NCBI RefSeq assembly: GCF_026107645.2
Contig: NZ_JAPCHV010000024.1
Location: forward strand, 1-48,388
DNA: 48,388 bases
Source: Flavobacterium sp. MFBS3-15
GTDB taxonomy: Bacteria; Bacteroidota; Bacteroidia; Flavobacteriales; Flavobacteriaceae
Reading direction: 5' to 3'
Under the pieces are notes generated by a model that was given only the letters and a program-made list of their open reading frames with translations, did not search any database and was not told the DNA's origin. Positions 33,693-42,514 of the stretch are shown one piece after another; the first letter of the stretch is position 1, and each line of letters opens with the position of its first letter. A program made the translations under genes and the position numbers.

Positions 33693-36600
33693 TTAATTTA
33701 CCTGTCGCTGCAAATATACCCACCCTGTCACCCTTTTGCCCGCTGATAAAGTAAGGACATAATAATACGTTCCCGTAGGCAATTCCCCGCGATGTGACTG
33801 GCCGTGCCATTCATTCAGGTAATTGTCCTTTTCGTAGACTTCCAGGCCATAACGGTTGAATATCTTAATGTGCTTTACATCAAGATTGGAAAGATCGAAC
33901 GAATTATTATAGCTGTCACCATTAGGCGATATACCCCTCGGTATAAAACAGGTAGTATTATCCACAATTATTGAGGCATTTTCAGCACAACCTTCAGCAT
34001 TGGTCACGGTTACAAAATATTCACCGGAAGAAAGGTTGGTTATTATGGCTTCCCCGCCAATATGGTGATAGCCATCGGGCCCGGTCCAAACAAAATCTGC
34101 ACCATTTATATCACCAATGTTGGCAATGGTAATCACATACTCGTTATTCCGGCATCCGGCGTCAAGTTCCACCGTAAATAATCCGGTAGCCCGGGTTACA
34201 GAAATTTCCTGTGATGCGGTACACCCATTTCGTGTTACTTCTACGTTATAAATACCCGGCTCAAAAACTTCTATGGCGCTTTGGTCAATACCTGCCAGCA
34301 ATTCGCCGTCATGGTACCACGCATAAGCAACGCCGTTTTCAGGAAAATTATCCGGTTCAACCGAAATTACCGTGCTTTGCCCTTCGCAAAAAGAAGGCGT
34401 GCCGCCAATGGTAAACTCAGGAAGCGGATTAACAGTTATATTCACGACGGATGGTGGCGATGCACAGCCGTTAACCGTTATTATCAATGAATATGTCCCC
34501 CCTTGGGCGGTTGAAATGTTAGATAATACAGGATTTTGTTCGGTAGAGGCAAAACTGCCCGGGCCCGACCATTGGTAGGATGCCCCGGCAACACCTGCTG
34601 CCAGCATCTGTACACTGCTCCCCTCGCAGGCGGGAGCTAAAGGGGTGATTACAGGAGCTGACGGCCTTTCCTTCAACTCGATAGTAATTACAGCATCATC
34701 CTGCCCGCAGGCATTGGAAACCCTGTAAGTAAAATGATATGTGCCTCCTGCCATCGCCGCAGTAGTAAAGCTACTGCCTGCCAATGCGCCGGTGTTATCC
34801 GTATCTTCCCATATACCACCCGGAACAAAAGGCACAGAAAGATAGTCATTAAGATCCAGCTGCTGCCCATCATTACAAAATGATAGCGCAGCATCAGGCC
34901 CTGCCAATGGCAGCGGGTTCACCACAACATCCTGCGTGGCTGTTGGTGATGCGCAGTTGTTTACCGTAACGGTAAGCGAATAAGTCCCTGCATTAACCAA
35001 AGCCGGACTGGCAATGATTGGGTTTTGGTCAGTAGAAGTAAAGTTGTCCGGGCCGGTCCAAAGGTAGGATGCGCCGGGTACAGCTGCTGTCGAAAGCTGA
35101 ACAGGACTGCCTTCGCATACAGGGTTGGTGACCGATATTACAGGCATATCGGGAGCATCCCTCAATTCGATTGTAATAATGGCTGTATCTTCCCCCCTAC
35201 AGGCTGTACTTACCTTGTAAGCAAAATGATAAGTCCCTTCAGGCAGTGCCCCTATAGTGAAAAGGCTCCCTGACAGAGTTCCAGCATTATCCAAATCCTC
35301 CCATGTGCCCCCCTGGTCGTAGGGCTGGGTGAGGTAGTTTTCAAGATTCAGCGCGACATTAATGTTACACTGAATGATGCTGTTATCAGGACCTGCCTGC
35401 GGCAATGTGTTCGGTGCGGCTTCGTATGAAAGCAATTGGTTGATGCACGAGCCTACAATTGGAGAAGAAATGCTTACATAGTAGGTGCCTGACTGCGTTG
35501 CCGAATTATATGACGGAAAGCTAAGCGTGCCCGAAGTGCTCAGTATGATTTCGGGGTTGCTTTCTTCCCACCATTCATAGGTAAGGAATGAAAACTCATC
35601 AACCGACAGCGAACTTGCCTCGCCCTCGCAGAATCCCTGCGCAGTAAGCTCAATCGGGTCAAGCGCGTTGATATCAAATTGTATGTTACGCAGGTTGCCG
35701 CAATAATCAGCTACCTGGAAATTATAGGTAGCTGGCTCCAAACCCGAAAAATGGCTGGAGGTGCCATTGTCTACCAAAAACGGTTCACCATTTTTTGTAG
35801 TGATCTTATAGGTAAGCGGCGGTACACCTTCGCCCACGACAATCACTTCGGTGAGCCCGCCGGCACACGGAAAGCTGTAAGCATCGATAATAACAGGCGC
35901 TCCATCGAACATGAACTCTTCTATGATGTCAAGGCACCGGAAATTGGCAGAGCTGCCGTTGCCCCAAACATAAAACAGCTTTATGATCCTGAACTGGCCT
36001 AGCGACTGGATGTTGATGTTATCTGCATTATTATTGAGAAGGTAGGAATTGGTAGTATTGGGTGTAGAACCTTCAGTATAATTGTCGCCGCTAACAGGGT
36101 GTTCCCAGGTACCCTCCGCTTCGTTATAGCGCTGCAAATAAAACGTCTGGAAATTATCACCATTGCTTGTGTGGTGTAGCTCCAAATTGAAGGATGAACA
36201 GGTGGGCGTAATGTGAATTTCCTGCTGTTGGATGTGGTAGCCCTCAACACTTACCGGCAGGTCTGCCATTCCGTTGCAATCATCGGTTACCCTGAACACA
36301 TACTCGCCCTCAATAAGTGAATTCATGTAAAAGCGGCCGTTAACTGCAATATTGCCTGTTACGTTCAGCGGGAGCGTCCCTACGAAATCGTCCGGGGCAT
36401 CGATTATCTGTACAGTACCTATTGGAGAGCCTCCCGAGGTAATGCGTACCGAACCATATCCTTCCTCACAGCCCGGGTTTTGGGATACCGAAAGCGTGAG
36501 TACCGGCGGCTCAAGGCTAAAAGACATTTCGTGCTCGTCTCCGCAGGAGTCGGTAACTACAATTTCATAATCACCCATCGGGATATTGCCCATAAGGAAG

Positions 36601-37949
36601 CCGCCGTCCGGTGTTATGAATTCCGAAACATCATCCTCGAGCGGATTGGGATACGATTCAGGCGCCTCAATGATCACCACCGAGACGATATCCCTGTCGA
36701 TCATTTCGATCCCAAAATATCCTTCGGTATCGCAGGTATACAATTGGGCGGTAAGCTGCGGAACCACTTCAACGGGTATAGTATCAAAACTGTGCGTAAC
36801 GCTGTGGCCGCAGGCATCTGTAAGTATAAATTCATAATGCCCTATTGGGACAGGGTTAAGCATTGTGTTTCCGTAAGAAACAGGGACAGCATTAAAAGTC
36901 GGATGGCCCGGATTGAAGTTTACAGGATCGAACCCTGCAGGAGCCTGCGTGAAATTAATGGTTACAGGCAACACAAAATAGGCGGGCAAGATACTAAAGG
37001 CATTATCACCGCAATTGATGGCAGCCTGCTCTACACTTACGGATATCGACCTGTTTACAATGACATTATTGCGATTATACACATTGCCGCAGGCATCGGT
37101 AACCTTGAGGTTATATGTATACTGCTGTCCGTGGTAAAATGGTATTTGACCTAAGACAGCGACACCGTTAAAAGGCCCGCTGTTAACCTGGGTGGTTACT
37201 ACCGCCGGGGTACCGCCACCAGGCGGATATATGGTAAACTCACATGTAAGCGGATAAAACACAATAAGATTAAGCCCGGTAACCTGCACATTATGACTAA
37301 CATTGATAAGGTTACAGGCCGGCAGCATCCCCGACTGAATAGCTGCTGAAGATATGCTAAGCCCGGTATTGAGCTGGATAAGCTGGACGGATGTTACATT
37401 GGCCTCACCACAGTTATCGTACACACGAACCTGGTAAGTACCTACAGGAAGCCCTGTAAGCACGTTAGAAGCCTGTGGCGGAACGACTACAGGGCCTGAT
37501 ATAATTTCATACAGCGCCCCAACCCCGTTTGTGATATTTACAGTAATAACCCCATCGTTGCCACAACGAACCATAGTTGGCGTAAGGTTGTAAGCCAGTG
37601 GCACTATGCTATTGGTTATAGTAACATTGGCTGTAGCCGTGTTAGATTCCCCTGCCAGCGATTGTGTGGCCACCACCAGGTAATTGCCAGCTACAAGCCC
37701 CCCCACTGCCGGTGTTGTAGCAATGGCAACCGGTGTGGTGGTATTGGGCAGCAGGAAAACTGCATAATCTATAGTGGCCGAAGAGTTTGTACCCGACACC
37801 GTAAAAGCCATTGAGCCATTACCCAGACAGGTTTGTGCTGTGGGTGTTACATTCAGCGTAAAGGCGGGGAGCTGGGCAAAGCCTTCGCATGAAAAAATGA
37901 GTGTCATTACAAGTAATAACACCTTTACAGAAGGTAATCGTTTCTCCAT
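33693..37949 (-). CDS. Giant T9SS type B-secreted surface protein, copy 2
   Basis: A paralogue of the next gene downstream with the same architecture: signal peptide (MEKRLPSVKVLLLVMTLIFSCEGFAQ), N-terminal DxCG-ending modules, two tandem Ig/PKD-like module pairs (GASYLWTGPDNFTS, GASYQWSGPGSFAS) and the C-terminal type B sorting domain (IPRGISPNGDSYNNSFDLSN ... GTYYYVLTLSAGKRVTGWVYLQ). I prefer ATG 37949 because it gives a normal signal peptide and 1418 residues, matching the paralogue; an in-frame ATG at 37982 adds 11 residues. The two genes lie in tandem in the same direction and arose by duplication. Confidence 0.83.
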   Translation of the reverse strand: MEKRLPSVKVLLLVMTLIFSCEGFAQLPAFTLNVTPTAQTCLGNGSMAFTVSGTNSSATIDYAVFLLPNTTTPVAIATTPAVGGLVAGNYLVVATQSLAGESNTATANVTITNSIVPLAYNLTPTMVRCGNDGVITVNITNGVGALYEIISGPVVVPPQASNVLTGLPVGTYQVRVYDNCGEANVTSVQLIQLNTGLSISSAAIQSGMLPACNLINVSHNVQVTGLNLIVFYPLTCEFTIYPPGGGTPAVVTTQVNSGPFNGVAVLGQIPFYHGQQYTYNLKVTDACGNVYNRNNVIVNRSISVSVEQAAINCGDNAFSILPAYFVLPVTINFTQAPAGFDPVNFNPGHPTFNAVPVSYGNTMLNPVPIGHYEFILTDACGHSVTHSFDTIPVEVVPQLTAQLYTCDTEGYFGIEMIDRDIVSVVIIEAPESYPNPLEDDVSEFITPDGGFLMGNIPMGDYEIVVTDSCGDEHEMSFSLEPPVLTLSVSQNPGCEEGYGSVRITSGGSPIGTVQIIDAPDDFVGTLPLNVTGNIAVNGRFYMNSLIEGEYVFRVTDDCNGMADLPVSVEGYHIQQQEIHITPTCSSFNLELHHTSNGDNFQTFYLQRYNEAEGTWEHPVSGDNYTEGSTPNTTNSYLLNNNADNINIQSLGQFRIIKLFYVWGNGSSANFRCLDIIEEFMFDGAPVIIDAYSFPCAGGLTEVIVVGEGVPPLTYKITTKNGEPFLVDNGTSSHFSGLEPATYNFQVADYCGNLRNIQFDINALDPIELTAQGFCEGEASSLSVDEFSFLTYEWWEESNPEIILSTSGTLSFPSYNSATQSGTYYVSISSPIVGSCINQLLSYEAAPNTLPQAGPDNSIIQCNINVALNLENYLTQPYDQGGTWEDLDNAGTLSGSLFTIGALPEGTYHFAYKVSTACRGEDTAIITIELRDAPDMPVISVTNPVCEGSPVQLSTAAVPGASYLWTGPDNFTSTDQNPIIASPALVNAGTYSLTVTVNNCASPTATQDVVVNPLPLAGPDAALSFCNDGQQLDLNDYLSVPFVPGGIWEDTDNTGALAGSSFTTAAMAGGTYHFTYRVSNACGQDDAVITIELKERPSAPVITPLAPACEGSSVQMLAAGVAGASYQWSGPGSFASTEQNPVLSNISTAQGGTYSLIITVNGCASPPSVVNITVNPLPEFTIGGTPSFCEGQSTVISVEPDNFPENGVAYAWYHDGELLAGIDQSAIEVFEPGIYNVEVTRNGCTASQEISVTRATGLFTVELDAGCRNNEYVITIANIGDINGADFVWTGPDGYHHIGGEAIITNLSSGEYFVTVTNAEGCAENASIIVDNTTCFIPRGISPNGDSYNNSFDLSNLDVKHIKIFNRYGLEVYEKDNYLNEWHGQSHRGELPTGTYYYVLTLSAGKRVTGWVYLQRQVN

Positions 37950-38063
37950 CAGCAATTTTTTATTGGTCTTAAAGATAGCCATTGCGTGGATATGCTACTC
38001 AGCAGACTACAAATTTTAACACAATAGTTTGCCAAATTGTCATTTAGCAAATACACTTCCGGG

Positions 38064-38095
38064 AAATAAAAAAGCCCTGAAGCGATTTCAGGGCT
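38064..38095 (-). terminator. Terminator after the GDP-mannose pyrophosphorylase gene
   Basis: AGCCCTGAA (38073-38081) and TTCAGGGCT (38087-38095) form a 9-bp stem. On the minus strand it is followed by TTTTTTATT. Confidence 0.85.
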
Positions 38096-38117
38096 GTATA
38101 ATGTTCAGTAATAAACG

Positions 38118-39182
38118 CTATATGTTTTGCGTCACCAACGCCGTAATCTTCTTGATTTCCTGTTCTTTTTCCTTGGGGTAAATGAGCAGGATACGCTCCT
38201 TATCTACAATGATATAATCGTTCAGGCCGTCTACAATCACAATCTTTTCCTTATCGGTCCTGATGATATTGTTTGACGAGTTTTCAATAAACAGCCTCGC
38301 ATTTACCACGGTATTATTATTGGCGTCTTTATCCAGCTTGTCATGCAGCGAACCCCATGTGCCTAGGTCATTCCAGTCGAAAGATGCAGGCACAACGTAT
38401 ACATTCTCCGCATTCTCCATCACGGCATAGTCAATGGAAATATTTTCAGAGTCAGCATAATTTTCCTCAATCCATCCCTTTTCATCAGCCGTATTGTAAC
38501 TATCGCTGCCACTCATGAACAGGCCGTACATAACCGGCTGGAATTTTTCGAATGCTTTGGTAATCGTCCTGGCGCTCCAAATGAATATACCTCCGTTCCA
38601 CAGGAAATTACCGCTTTCCAAAAACGTTTTGGCAGTCTCATAATCCGGTTTCTCCCTGAACTGGAATACCTTTTTGACAGGATTCTGGTCCTGCGTACCA
38701 TACTCTATATAACCATATCCTGTATTGGGAAACGTTGGCTTTATGCCAAGCGTCATCAGCACATCTTTATCCTGCGCATAATCGAATGCCATTTGCAGGT
38801 TATCAATAAAGGCCTGCTCGTCTTCAATCCAGTGGTCGCTTGGGGCTACTACCATCACAGCATCGGGATTTTGCTTCTGTATCTTTAATGATGCGTACAA
38901 TATGCAGGGCGCTGTATTGCGCATAGCGGGCTCCAGCAATACCTGTTCCTGCTTTACCTGCGGTAGCTGCTCCAATACAAGGTCATTGTAGAGTGCATTC
39001 GTAAGGATCAGTATGTTTTCTTCGGGGATAAGTTTTGAAAGCCTGCTGAATGTTTTCTGGATAAGCGTTTCGCCTGTGCCCAGCATGTCATGGAACTGCT
39101 TGGGGAATTGCTGTGTACTCACAGGCCAGAATCGTGAGCCTACGCCCCCCGCCATCAGTATGGCATAATAATTATTGTTCAT
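38118..39182 (-). CDS. Mannose-1-phosphate guanylyltransferase
   Basis: The 354-residue nucleotidyltransferase makes GDP-mannose from mannose-1-phosphate and GTP. Signature AILMAGGVGSRFWPVSTQQF then PKQF (about 7-30), VAPSDHWIEDEQ, GYGYIEYG, FREKPDYETAKTFLESGNFLWNGGIFIW and SIDYAVMENAENVYVVPASFDWNDLGTW are all present. It lacks the C-terminal isomerase domain of bifunctional ManC, as is common in Bacteroidota. GDP-mannose feeds the surface polysaccharide genes and would relate to the GH130 gene's mannoside substrates. It lies 76 nt after the SprT-like gene on the same strand, possibly the tail of that operon. Confidence 0.9.
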   Translation of the reverse strand: MNNNYYAILMAGGVGSRFWPVSTQQFPKQFHDMLGTGETLIQKTFSRLSKLIPEENILILTNALYNDLVLEQLPQVKQEQVLLEPAMRNTAPCILYASLKIQKQNPDAVMVVAPSDHWIEDEQAFIDNLQMAFDYAQDKDVLMTLGIKPTFPNTGYGYIEYGTQDQNPVKKVFQFREKPDYETAKTFLESGNFLWNGGIFIWSARTITKAFEKFQPVMYGLFMSGSDSYNTADEKGWIEENYADSENISIDYAVMENAENVYVVPASFDWNDLGTWGSLHDKLDKDANNNTVVNARLFIENSSNNIIRTDKEKIVIVDGLNDYIIVDKERILLIYPKEKEQEIKKITALVTQNI

Positions 39183-39258
39183 CGGTTGATTGGGTTATTT
39201 CAGGGTAAAGGTTTTAATTTATATGTAAATCTCAAAAGCGTTTAATCAACATTTAACA

Positions 39259-39855
39259 TCATGGCAGTGGCTCAACCTCGGCATTGGGACTAAAAAGGTA
39301 GGTAAGCCCCGAGCTAACCTCCACGCATTCAAACCGTTTGACACGCTGCGCCCCCCTTTGGAATATTTTTCCATTACGTATCCTGAAGATGCCCCCATAG
39401 GGCACCTGGAACACATACGTTTTATCAGTAGCCTCATCAAACTGCTTTAGGGCAATCGACAGCGAAGCATCCGTATCGCTGCTGGCTTTCGGGTTCCTGA
39501 AGTGCCTTGCCAGCAAGGGCAATAGCTGGTTCGGGAATATCTCCGGCCGAATAAAGGATACCATCAGCTTTTGGAAAGTGAGCTTCCACTCCTCCCCATG
39601 AGGCTTTATATTGCGCCCGTATTTTTCAAAGGCTGCCAGGTGGGCAATCTCATGTATAAGCGTCATCAAAAAACGGTACTTGTTCAGGCTGGCATTTACC
39701 GTAATACGGTGGTAGCCGCTATCATCGCGCCGGTAGTCGCCATGTCGCGTAACACGCTCGTTTACTATCTTCAAATGGACACCGTACAGTTTTATCAATT
39801 CAAAAACTGCATCAGTAGCATGTTCCGGTATGTAGCGTGCCAGTACGTCTTTCAC
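39259..39855 (-). CDS. SprT-like zinc metalloprotein
   Basis: A 198-residue SprT-domain protein. The zinc motif LIHEIAHLAAF carries HEIAH, with a third ligand region KPHGEEWKLTFQKLM about 20 residues on, as in SprT/Spartan. No signal peptide is present, so it is predicted cytoplasmic. SprT-family proteases in eukaryotes cleave DNA-protein crosslinks, while bacterial members are poorly characterised. It follows the SDR gene by 6 nt, so is part of a four-gene run with the M28 peptidases. Confidence 0.8.
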   Translation of the reverse strand: MKDVLARYIPEHATDAVFELIKLYGVHLKIVNERVTRHGDYRRDDSGYHRITVNASLNKYRFLMTLIHEIAHLAAFEKYGRNIKPHGEEWKLTFQKLMVSFIRPEIFPNQLLPLLARHFRNPKASSDTDASLSIALKQFDEATDKTYVFQVPYGGIFRIRNGKIFQRGAQRVKRFECVEVSSGLTYLFSPNAEVEPLP

Positions 39856-39861
39856 TTTTTT

Positions 39862-40539
39862 CTATGGGGTACTGGAGGAAACCTGCAGCACCTTCCCATT
39901 ATAGTATTTATTCCCGGTGAGGGCAAAGTTATAAATATAATCAGCCATTTCCGCGGGCGAAAGCGGCGCTTCATATCCCGGGAAAGCCTCCCGAAGCATT
40001 TCGGTATTTACAGCACCCAGTGCCAACACGTTAAAGGCAATGCCCCGCTCATTATATTCCTCTGCAAGCAGTTCTGAAAGCGTTGTTGCCGCACCCTTGC
40101 TCGAGCTGTATGCCGAAAGTCCACTGAATTTAACGGTTCCCTGTACGCCTCCCATACTGCTGATGGTGACCACGTGCCCGCCCTTTTTCATATACGGCAG
40201 CACTACCCTGTTGAGGGCGGCAACACCAAAAACATTCACTTTATAAATGTACTCAAATTCATCAGCAGTTATCTGCTCAAACGGCTTAAGGAGCAATGCC
40301 CCTGCATTATGGATCACAATATCGGCATGCTGCCATGTGCTGTCAATGAAATTTTTAATGCTTTCTGCACCGGCACTTTCCGATAGGTCGGCCGCCAGGC
40401 AGGTAATATTGGGGTTATCCAGCAGTTCTTTTGGCATTTTACGGGAAACAGCCAGTACACTGTGCCCTGCCCCTGCAAACTGCAATGCCATCGCGTAGCC
40501 TATCCCCCTGCTCGTCCCGGTAATAATTATCTTCTTCAT
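39862..40539 (-). CDS. SDR-family oxidoreductase
   Basis: The 225-residue classical SDR begins MKKIIITGTSRGIGYAMALQ with the TGxxxGIG NAD(P) loop, NNAG-type HNAGALLLKP, the catalytic SSMGG, then YSSSKGA with the Tyr-x-x-x-Lys pair. I start at ATG 40539, 1 nt after the preceding peptidase stop; an in-frame start 48 nt further upstream would lie within that gene. The substrate is unknown. The tight spacing places it in the M28-SprT operon. Confidence 0.85.
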   Translation of the reverse strand: MKKIIITGTSRGIGYAMALQFAGAGHSVLAVSRKMPKELLDNPNITCLAADLSESAGAESIKNFIDSTWQHADIVIHNAGALLLKPFEQITADEFEYIYKVNVFGVAALNRVVLPYMKKGGHVVTISSMGGVQGTVKFSGLSAYSSSKGAATTLSELLAEEYNERGIAFNVLALGAVNTEMLREAFPGYEAPLSPAEMADYIYNFALTGNKYYNGKVLQVSSSTP

Positions 40540-40540
40540 C

Positions 40541-41434
40541 TTATGTAGTGGTAATTTCTTTAAGCTGTGTGCTTGCCATCGCAGCAATAACAGGCAGCAT
40601 TTCGTTTATCACCCCGGTTATGTGTTGTATGTCTAAATTCCCTATTTCATCATCTATAGTATGCACCTGGCCGTAATTTTCCATGTTAAAGGTTGTAACC
40701 GAATGTGCCGGAACCCCAAACACATCATTGAACGGATAGTTATCTGAATTCCAGTACAGCACAAGGTTGGGTACCGCGGCAAGCGCTTTAAAAAACACTT
40801 TGCCTGCATAGCTGTTAAAGCAGGCACCCATATTCGACCGTTCAAACCCGGTGAGGTACACAGTGCCATCTTCCAACGGCACACCGATCATCTCAAAATT
40901 CACCATTGCATAAATGGGAAAATTTGCCGCTTTTAGCCTTTGTGTAAGATGGCCGGATCCTTTTCGCCCATCTTCTTCGGCTGTAAAAAAACAGAACAAC
41001 AGGCTGCGCTTGTTATCTCTCCTTGCGGCAAAATATCTGGCTATTTCAATTACGGCTGTTACTCCCGATGCATTGTCATTGGCCCCGTTATACACAACAT
41101 CCTGCTCAGGACCTCCCCCAACCACCACTCCTTCATGGTCATAATGGGCGCCAATTACCACATATTCATGTTTTAGCACCTCATCACAACCTTCTATGTG
41201 TCCCACAATGTTATAGGTAGGGCTGCCATTATGTAAAAAACCATCCCTGTATGACTCAAAATAAGGAAGTATGCCGTTATCAGAAAACACACCCTCGAGG
41301 TATTGTGCCGCCAACTCAATACCCTGCGTACCGGGTTTCCTGCCCTGCAATCCGTCAGAAGAAAGATAGGCGACCGCTTCATAAACGGACTGTTCGCTTA
41401 CCTTTAGATGTGATGCAAGGCCTCTGTGCGGCAT
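40541..41434 (-). CDS. M28 family aminopeptidase-like protein, no signal peptide
   Basis: A 297-residue M28 zinc peptidase. Ligand motifs in order: VVIGAHYDHEG (His, and the Asp on the next turn), NGANDNASG (bridging Asp), FTAEEDG (Glu pair with catalytic Glu), VNFEMIGV and HTIDDE (His). The NFEM motif has Glu where many M28 enzymes carry Asp, and the same change is in the paralogue. Unlike its upstream neighbour it has no signal peptide (starts MPHRGLASHLKV), so it may be cytoplasmic. It is 3 nt from that neighbour and arose by tandem duplication. Confidence 0.85.
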   Translation of the reverse strand: MPHRGLASHLKVSEQSVYEAVAYLSSDGLQGRKPGTQGIELAAQYLEGVFSDNGILPYFESYRDGFLHNGSPTYNIVGHIEGCDEVLKHEYVVIGAHYDHEGVVVGGGPEQDVVYNGANDNASGVTAVIEIARYFAARRDNKRSLLFCFFTAEEDGRKGSGHLTQRLKAANFPIYAMVNFEMIGVPLEDGTVYLTGFERSNMGACFNSYAGKVFFKALAAVPNLVLYWNSDNYPFNDVFGVPAHSVTTFNMENYGQVHTIDDEIGNLDIQHITGVINEMLPVIAAMASTQLKEITTT

Positions 41435-41437
41435 AAT

Positions 41438-42379
41438 TTACTTTTTCAGTGTAATTTCCTGTGTTTTTGCATTGACCATCTTCTCTACCACCGGTATCAT
41501 CTGCTGGATGAATGACGTCATGTGTTTAGTATCCATGGCCTCAAACTCATCATCAAGCTTATGGTAAAACGGGAAAGTACTCATCTCTGTAGTGCTAAGC
41601 GTATGTGAGGGCACATTGAATTCAAGGAAGAACGGATAATTATCCGAAAATTTGAAAAGTTGATACTTCATCTCAAATTCATTCGACCCGATAATCTTTT
41701 TGCCTGCATACTCATTGAACTTGTCTGCCATGTTGCTCTTCGCGTAACCGGTAATGAAAGCAAGGTTTTCACCGCCAAGCGGCACACCTGTCATTTCAAA
41801 GTTCAGCATGGTGTAAATATTGAAGCCCTGGCCACGAAGTTTCTCCGAAAGATGGTAGCTGCCCAAAAGCCCGGCCTCCTCAGCCGAGAAAAAACAAAAT
41901 AATATGCTACGTTTGTTGGTCTTATGCTTTCCGTAATAGTTTGCCAGCTCAGCAACAGTAGTGGTGCCCGTAGCATTGTCATCGGCACCGTTAAATATGT
42001 CGTCGCCGTTAACGGCCACTATTGCCACCCCTATGTGGTCGTAATGCGCACCGATAACCACAAACTCATTTTTCAGTTTAGGGTCGGTGCCTTCCAGTAC
42101 CCCTACAATATTATATGCCGTCTTTGCATAATTGGAAAGCGTATCGCGATAGGTAGCAAAATAAGGCTTAATGCCGTTTTTTTGCAGCACATCTTCAAGA
42201 TAAACCGCTGCCAGGTCCATTTCAGGTGTTCCGGGAGCGCGGCCCTTCATCTCGTCTGAAGTAAGGAATTGCAATGTCGCAGAAACACTTTTTTCGTCAA
42301 CTTTATAAGGTTTGCTTTGTGCACAGGAAAGGGCTACAAACCCAAAAGATGCCCACAGCAAGGACAATATTTTCTTCAT
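41438..42379 (-). CDS. M28 family aminopeptidase-like protein, exported
   Basis: The 313-residue paralogue of the following gene has an N-terminal signal (MKKILSLLWASFGFVALSCAQ) with either a relaxed lipobox (Cys19) or ordinary cleavage before Gln21, so it is envelope or periplasmic. The M28 motifs VIGAHYDHIG, NGADDNATG, FSAEEAG, NFEMTG and HKLDDE are intact. The substrate is probably peptides. It is the first gene of the four- or five-gene minus-strand run. A TACTTTAG box about 25 nt upstream on the minus strand is one mismatch from consensus. Confidence 0.85.
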   Translation of the reverse strand: MKKILSLLWASFGFVALSCAQSKPYKVDEKSVSATLQFLTSDEMKGRAPGTPEMDLAAVYLEDVLQKNGIKPYFATYRDTLSNYAKTAYNIVGVLEGTDPKLKNEFVVIGAHYDHIGVAIVAVNGDDIFNGADDNATGTTTVAELANYYGKHKTNKRSILFCFFSAEEAGLLGSYHLSEKLRGQGFNIYTMLNFEMTGVPLGGENLAFITGYAKSNMADKFNEYAGKKIIGSNEFEMKYQLFKFSDNYPFFLEFNVPSHTLSTTEMSTFPFYHKLDDEFEAMDTKHMTSFIQQMIPVVEKMVNAKTQEITLKK

Positions 42380-42463
42380 AATGCTCTATTTGACAGCTAA
42401 AGTAAGAAAAAAAGAGCAGTCGAGGGATTAAATTTGTGTCAGGAAATGGATACAGGAAAAATA

Positions 42464-42489
42464 AAACCCGTCCTGAAAAGGACGGGTTT
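42464..42489 (-). terminator. Terminator after the PDH E2 gene
   Basis: AAACCCGTCC (42464-42473) and GGACGGGTTT (42480-42489) form a 10-bp stem, with A-rich plus-strand sequence giving a T-rich tail on the minus strand. Confidence 0.8.
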
Positions 42490-42514
42490 AGTATCATTTA
42501 GCAACAATTGAAGC

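Noticed and set aside
37950..37982. Longer start of the second giant T9SS gene at 37982
   Set aside because: It would place charged residues before the signal peptide; starting at 37949 gives a standard signal and a length matching the paralogue.
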